Source: Gonium pectorale
Lineage: Eukaryota > Chlorophyta > Chlorophyceae > Chlamydomonadales > Volvocaceae
Assembly (NCBI GenBank): GCA_001584585.1
Contig: LSYV01000020.1
Location: 1,124,728-1,188,727 of the forward strand
Direction: 5' to 3'
Length of the DNA stretch: 64,000 nucleotides
This document shows positions 57,933-64,000 of the stretch, in pieces (position 1 is the stretch's first letter; every line of letters begins with the position of its first letter). The translations under genes and the position numbers were made by a program. The notes beneath the pieces were generated by a model. It was not told the DNA's origin and did not search any database. It saw nothing but the letters and a program-made list of their open reading frames with translations.

Positions 57933-60900
57933 ATGTATGGCAGCATCAATCCGGCACTTCGGCACTTTGGCGCTGATGAGTTGGCCATGCAGGCTACCCT
58001 GCAGGTGGGGCGCTGGGCGATGGGTTGGGTGTTGTGGAAGCGCCTACATCACAATTCCGCCACCGTAACCCGGACAGGCCATTGACGAGCGGCGCCAACA
58101 AGGAGAGATTGTGGCGCCCTCGGAGGAGGTTTTGCGGCGGCCCACGCCCGATTACGACGAGTACTTCGAGTTCGACCGCCCCGTGGCTTCCGGCTTGAAT
58201 GGCTCGCGGGATTTGCTCGTAGAAGAGGCTCTGGGCATTGGAACACCCTCCCGCGCACGTGCGTATGTGTGCCAATACAAGCTGTGGATGCGGCATGCCA
58301 ACGACGCTAACCGTCCAGACGCACGCTGGCGGCAGGATGATCCTCGTTGCATTGGTGTTGATTGAGACGCTTTGTGAACCAGAGGAGCGTATGCTTGCAT
58401 TTTGATTGACTTTTGAAGCGGCATGTGCTCTGTACCTTTGGCCGGTAACCCGCAGAACCGGGAGGCTACGATGACTCGTCCGCAGGCGCCTTGTCTCCAA
58501 CGGCGGATCAGTCCTTACCAGGGTACTCACCGCGTCCAGCGTCCTATGAGTCCACGCCGGAGACACAATACCAGACCCGCGGTATGCCTCACGATAAGCT
58601 TTGACACCGTAACTGACTGCAGCTGACTCGCTTCCTTTCCAAACGCACGTAAACAGCTAGACTGCTACCGTTTGCTACCGCAACCTGCATACACTGCGTG
58701 AAAAGACATCCGCGATGAAGCCGGAACGAAATTGACGGACCCTCGTCCCTTCCAGGCTATGCAAGCGGTACAACGAGTACGGCGGGTAGCCCCGAGGTGT
58801 CCCCTTTCAACTACGGCATCCACAATTACGCGCAACGGCGTGCGTCGAGGCTGTCTCCCGAAAGGTAATGAACAAGCGCAGTCTATGCATGTCGGCAACG
58901 TTTCTACATGTTCCTCACCCACCATCAGCCGATCACCGAAACGGTCACAATTGTGGCTACGTGACGCAGCTTATTTGCAAGCTTTGCAGGTCGTCCGAGA
59001 GCCGCGAGGCGACACCCCGCCGCTCGAACGCGGACCAGCCAGTAATACACCAGCCGCCCTTTAGAGCAGGCACTCCTGTTAGCGGGCCGGTCCGTAGGCC
59101 CGGCATGACCGGAACACCAAGTGAGTTTCCGTCGCGGTCTTGGCAGTGCATTGCCTACTTGGCTACAAGCCGCGGCAGGAACAAAGCGAAGCCGTGTGAC
59201 AAACCGTATTTGCACTACGCGGCGTAGGGTAGGCATTGAGGGCCTGATGCACATTCAAATGTACGGCATGCTGTTCATCACTACTGCCCGTGTCCGATAC
59301 TGTCTATGTAGAACGCCCTTGCTATTGGTTTGGCCCACAGGCGGTACCCGGAGGCCGACGTCGGTGTCGCCTGCGGCCGGTCGCAGTCGTAACGCTGCCA
59401 CGAGCCCCGGTCAGCCTGAGACCAGCGGCGGCGGAGCCTCACCGGATGGCGACGTGGCGACCAGCTCCGGCGAGGGGCCTGTCCGTGTTCGGGGAATAGG
59501 CGCTAAAATTAGCGGGCGTCCTACCACAGCGGGGCCAACCCGGCAGTCTGGACCGGCGGATCGCAGCCCCGGCAGGCGGCCGGTGAGCGCCTCCCCGGCA
59601 GCTGGCGGCAGGTCACCGCGCCCGGCTGCAGGGGCTGGTGGCAGGCAGGCTTACCGGGCGCCTGCCTGGGCGCCGGCGCCTGGCGTTGAGCATATGCGGT
59701 GAGTCAGCAACACAGGCGAACACGACCCGGTTAAGCCTTTTCTCCATTGCACATATGGGCAGCCTGCCTTGGGGTCTGCCTTGGAGTTGTAGCGGCTGCT
59801 GTGCCCCACGACCAGGAATACTGCCGACACTGCCTTGCCTCAAAAGGGCACTAGTCGTGAGCGCTTACGGCGTTGATCGTAACAGGCTGGACGAGATGGA
59901 CGAGGCCACGCGTGTGGCTGTAATGCTGAACGACCCGGCTGCTCGGGGAAGCGCCAGCCAGGGGGGCGGTGGTGCTCCGGGTGATCCATCTGCGCCACCC
60001 GCGGGCAGCCCACCACCTCAGGGTGTGCCGCAGCAGCAACAACAGGATGCCGATGCGGACTTGGCCGCGTCACCGTCGTACCGGGGAACCGTCCCTCCCG
60101 AGTTCAGGGAATCTATGATGCCTGGGCACGGCCGGACATCCACAGCCTCTGAGCAATATTTCGATCAGTGAGTTGCAGGGAGCAGGCGATGCCCGCATGA
60201 GGCCAATGCGGTCCCGCTTACCTGGATTCCGCACAAACAAGTGATGCACATACGAAGAGGTCGCAGTCTGGCTGTCATACGAAGAGGTCGCAGTCTGGCA
60301 CTACGGGGCACGCACGGTCGCCTCCACGGGCACGGTATGCTCTGCATAGGACTCGACTCCCACAGCAGTGCCTGAGCACACTTCTCCTTTGGCCTGTGCC
60401 CGTGTCCCGATCAGGTATCGTCTCCGTAAGCACCGGGAGCCTCAGGGCGTGCCCGACTACCGCTTCTCACAGCCTCGCTCGCATGGCGCGCATGTGCCTG
60501 TGCAGCAGCGCTACTTCTCTTTCGACGAGGCGCATCCCGCGATCGCGGAGCAGCACTACGCCAGGTCTCCAGCGCAGGACAGCATGCTAGCGGTAAGTGC
60601 TGGTCCAGTGCGGTTTGAAGCCCAACTCAGGAGCAGCACAATGGCTTGATTTTGGAGGCCGTCTGCGTATGCAATACCTAGGTGTAGCTATGCCAGGGTA
60701 CATGCTGTTGGCGTACGGTTTCACCCATGTCCCCCTTGCTAACAGACATGCGGATGCTTCAGTCGCTTGTTCACTGCGCTCTTGCAGGTCGAACGGAGGA
60801 AGCTGCATGAGCAGAAAATGAGGTACGCAATCGGGATAGGGCTGGCTTCAGTGAAGAATTGGATGGGTTGCCCTTGGGCGCGTAAGGCCCTCGCCCATGC

Positions 60901-63900
60901 CCAGGCGGGCCGCGGTCATGACGGCCCTAAGCACGCACGAACCCCTCCTCACGCGTGATCTGCAGGGCTGCGCGCGCAGCTGCCCGCAACCGGGCTACCT
61001 CGCCGGGCCCCACCAACCAGCAGCTTGCGTCAGACGTAAACCGCCTCCTGCGGGTTCGGGAGGCGGGCCGCGCGCGGCTTCGGCAGCTGGAGGAGGAGGG
61101 CGCCGCCCTTCGACAGGAGACGTATGAGGTGGGTGGTTGTATAGGGAGCAGTGGTTCTGTTCGGCTATCCACATAAGCGCAAGCCGGCCAATCTGCTAGC
61201 GGACTGATTCACTGATTGGCACAGATTGATGCCATTCGGCTCATCTGCTGCAGCGTGCAAGAGCCTTGATGCACGGCGGGCGCAGGCGTGCGACAGCTGG
61301 CTGCCCTGGAAGCGTAGCATTCCCGCTACGACACAACATTGCCTCTATGCAGTACCACCTCCCATAACCGCCTCGTGCTGTCTGTTTTGGCACGATGCCG
61401 CTTCGCGCCTCGCAGGTCCAGCAGCGCGCGATGGACGCCATCGCCAGGAGCGAGCAAATCACGGCTGCAACAGGCCTGCGCTCCCGCTCACCATCCGCAT
61501 CACCGGCCCGCTACAGCTCGCGGACGCCGTCGCCCTCTGCTTACTCCAGGGGTCACTACCGGGGTAACTACATAACGTCGACCTACAGTCGCTCCCCGAG
61601 CCCCGCGCCGGCTCGCAGGCGGCCCGTGAGCGCGAGCCCCGGAGGGGCGAGCTACCAGTATGAGTATTACGGCGGCTCGCAGTACGACGGTTCGCAAGCC
61701 AGTGGGGGAGGCGCGTACGGGCAAGGGTCTTACCAGTACGAGGAGGAGCAATACCACACCCAGTCTGACGGCGGGGAGGCCGGTTCTGGGCGCTCCCCGC
61801 CCCCGTTCCCGGTCTCGCCACCACCACCTCCCATAACGGGCGAGGCGTCGGAGATTCTGGAGCTGCTCAACCAAGTACAACGGTAGGCACGGGAACGCCT
61901 CCGCATCCTGCCTGCAGCACTTCTTGGACGCACGTCTGCCGCTTTGTCTAAGCCATGTAATGGCTGGAAAATCCAATGCGATGAAGCGCTGCCTGACAAA
62001 TGTGCTGCTAAGACTGTGCAAATGACAAATGTGCTGCTAAGCCTGACAAACGCGCTGCCTGACAAATGTTCTGCTAAGACTGTGAAACTACGGAACGGAG
62101 ATCTCGTTACTTACTTGGTGGTATTGCCGTGCACACTGTTCAGGTCGTCACAGCATATGTCAGCGGAGCATTCCGCTGAGACCAATGTGACGGCAAGCAG
62201 CTCCGAGGAGGCCGCCCGAGACCACCTTGTGCGGGCGAGCACGGTCGTCAGCAAGCGCGGACCCATGGGTCTGCTGGACGAGGATGAGCAGCGTGTTGCG
62301 ATGGGGGCATACGACAGATCCCGCTATGAAGAATACCAGCGCCAGGTGGGCAGGCGTTTCGCGGCTCCGCATTGGGCGCACGTGAACGGGTAGTTCCTCG
62401 GGATCGTTTAGAAGCTCGGGTGGATGAAGTAGCCGGGTGTGCACGCCGCGTGCGGTTTACTGTGTGCTTGCAGGGCACTCCACAAACTCCGCTGTTCACA
62501 GGTGGATCTGGAGATGCAGCGACGGGCCGTGGAGGGCGGCTACGACTCGGACATGGACCGCGACGAGGCAGCACACATGCTGGTGCGGGACCCCGAGCAG
62601 GTGCGTTAGATATTTGTGGCCGCCGCCGTTACAAGGAAACTACTTGGTAAAAACCATACCATGATACCTTGTTTTTCAATGGAAGCCCCCCTCACTTGCA
62701 AAGTTGCAAGGGCTAGCCTCGCTGGTGCGCTTAAAAGCGTGTATTCGTCGACCTCGTGACAGGAGGCGGCCGAAGCGGAGGAGGCGCGCCGGCGGGAATA
62801 CGAGGTTCGTGACGCTGCTCCTGGCGTGTGTTGCGGTACTAGTTGCGGTAGCTTGGCCAAATAAATTGGTGGCCTCCTGTACTTCACATTGTACAGTCGT
62901 TCAGCTCGGTCGGGCCCTTAAGGGGTGGCGCAGCATGACACCACTACCGTTGCCACCAGTGGTTCCAAGCGACAACTGGTGATCGCATGTCCGTGCATGC
63001 AGGAGGCCTGGCGGCATCAGGACGAGTGGATGGACGAGTACAGGCGTCGGCTGGGCCCTGAGGTGCGGCCGATCCTGGGCTTTTTATTAGCTTTCCGAAT
63101 GCCGGGCGTGCACACCCACGCATGGCCCGTGCCGTGTGCTGGCGAAATCTGAGAGTTCTGATTAAAATGATGTCCCAAAGCCCTGAGCGACTCCACCTGC
63201 CTACCGCTCCCGCAGGATGGCTACCTGCCTTCTAGAGCGGCTTCTCTAGGCGGGGACACAGCGGATGCGAGCGGGTCGTACATTAGTGCGGCTCTGCAGG
63301 TCCAGCGGTCGGCTCTGTCGGAAACGGATGAGCAGCTGCTGCAGCAGCCGTACGTACCGGTCGTGTCGCCGGAGATGGCCAGGTGCGTGCGCGCGAGGCT
63401 CGTCTTCAGGCGTCATCCCTAGCGGACTGCCTATACTGCCTCTCGACTAGTTTGCCCTATCGCGGCCATCATGAATGCCTGTAAGCTGGCCTTATGTGCC
63501 CGCCCTATTCAAACCGCCCACCCTATCCAAACTACACGCAGTGAGGGTGGATACGCGTCAGAGGGCCCCAATTCGTACCACCTGCATCGGCGCGCACACA
63601 GCGGTCTATTCCACAAAACCACGGTCCCGCAGCCATTCAAGTTTGAAGAGCGGGAGAAGGCCCGCCCCAAACCCATCCACAAGGCAAGTCGTAGTGTTCG
63701 GGCGTGCGAACGTACTTGTAATGTAGGTTCATTGCTTGGGCGGTTCCTTTGGACAGGTACCACATTCTAGCCAATGGGCCATGCGGCTTGACATGCTGTG
63801 GGTTGTGGCCGGGCAACTCACAGGTCAAGCTGGAGCAGGACTTGGCCATGCGGCGTGCTGAAGAAGAGGCGGCTCGCAATCGCCACTTCAAGGCCAGCCC

Positions 63901-64000
63901 TGTTCCGTCTGCAGTCCTGGAGCCGCGCTACGAGCGCATGCTCATGGAGAAGGAGGCGAGTACGAGGTTGGGCCGGCGGGCGCGGCTTTAGACTACTATG
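57933..64000 (+). CDS. FAM161-family (UPF0564) centriole/cilium protein, 3' end beyond window
   Basis: Eighteen exons in phase encode about 985 residues before the edge: 57933-58004, 58078-58258, 58456-58581, 58756-58864, 58990-59120, 59341-59698, 59886-60167, 60415-60592, 60788-60822, 60966-61128, 61416-61882, 62144-62345, 62502-62600, 62763-62804, 63003-63062, 63216-63382, 63542-63683, 63824-63966. The last two carry the FAM161 signature: TVPQPFKFEEREKARP, a Glu/Arg/Ala helix, then FKASPVPSAVLEPRYERM. In animals FAM161A/B bind microtubules and belong to the centriole inner scaffold and connecting cilium. The N-terminal 800 residues are Pro/Ser/Tyr-rich and probably disordered, with an RRPxSxSP motif three times (exons at 59341 and 61416) and a QQQQQ run. 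The start MYGSINPALRHFG at 57933 is the first ATG that splices into the later frame. The rest of the domain lies to the right. The last intron-exon junction (63966) is inferred. Confidence 0.8.
60249..60300. repeat. Two-copy 27-bp tandem repeat in intron
   Basis: The word catacgaagaggtcgcagtc occurs at 60249 and again at 60276. It lies in intron 7 of the FAM161-family gene. Confidence 0.9.
61989..62087. repeat. Degenerate intronic minisatellite
   Basis: Four imperfect copies of a unit around tgacaaatgtgctgctaag lie in the intron between exons 61416-61882 and 62144-62345. Copies differ by single bases and by loss of the ctgc segment. Confidence 0.8.

Noticed and set aside
58111..58365. A separate small gene starting with GTG at 58111
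   Set aside because: The frame continues upstream to an acceptor at 58077, splices from an ATG exon at 57933, and splices on to later FAM161-family exons.

Overview
This window looks like nuclear DNA of a volvocine/chlamydomonadalean green alga. The evidence is GC-rich sequence, genes split by many short GT-AG introns, TGTAA-type poly(A) signals downstream of several stop codons, two cilium/centriole genes (CFAP52/FAP52 and a FAM161-family gene), a plastid-type ornithine carbamoyltransferase, and a starch-binding coiled-coil protein resembling the pyrenoid/starch proteins SAGA1/SAGA2. The species cannot be named from the sequence alone. I built the gene models by joining exons whose splice sites and codon phases agree. 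No transcript evidence was available.

Layout: (1) 1023-2694 (+), a small five-exon gene of unknown function. (2) 5396-8104 (-), a secretory nucleotide-sugar transferase-like protein. (3) 9794-10480 (+), an intronless response-regulator receiver fused to a SAM domain. (4) 12070-18535 (-), a twelve-exon membrane-anchored GH5 beta-mannanase-like enzyme. (5) 19480-38799 (+), a giant gene with 39 recognisable coding segments. It encodes at least about 3,540 residues: an N-terminal targeting-like region, three tandem CBM20 starch-binding domains (the first interrupted by a 443-base assembly gap), a coiled-coil region with a long block of 11-residue repeats, and a hydrophobic C-terminus. A tRNA-Thr gene lies antisense in one of its introns. 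(6) 41410-43183 (-), a secreted chitin-binding (CBM14/peritrophin-like) protein. (7) 44349-45865 (+), ornithine carbamoyltransferase. (8) 47268-50465 (+), CFAP52/FAP52. (9) 51330-52640 (-), an acyl-CoA-binding-domain protein. (10) 53097-57499 (-), an RS-rich protein with two ZCCHC17-like S1 RNA-binding domains. (11) 57933 to the right edge (+), a FAM161-family centriole/cilium protein that runs off the window.

Most genes alternate in strand, so several pairs share an upstream region. The tightest is 433 bases, between the S1 protein and the FAM161 gene. The 3' ends of FAP52 and the acyl-CoA-binding gene probably overlap. There is no operon-like logic, but three themes recur: starch/pyrenoid architecture (gene 5), cell wall and secreted carbohydrate chemistry (genes 2, 4, 6), and cilia (genes 8, 11).

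The most unusual item is the giant CBM20 protein. Its central exon is built from regular 11-residue units with a His or aromatic residue once per unit, and a 99-residue internal duplication equals exactly nine units. Other notable items are the intronless receiver-SAM protein, a family of short dispersed repeats with copies in three places, and two candidate GC-AG introns.
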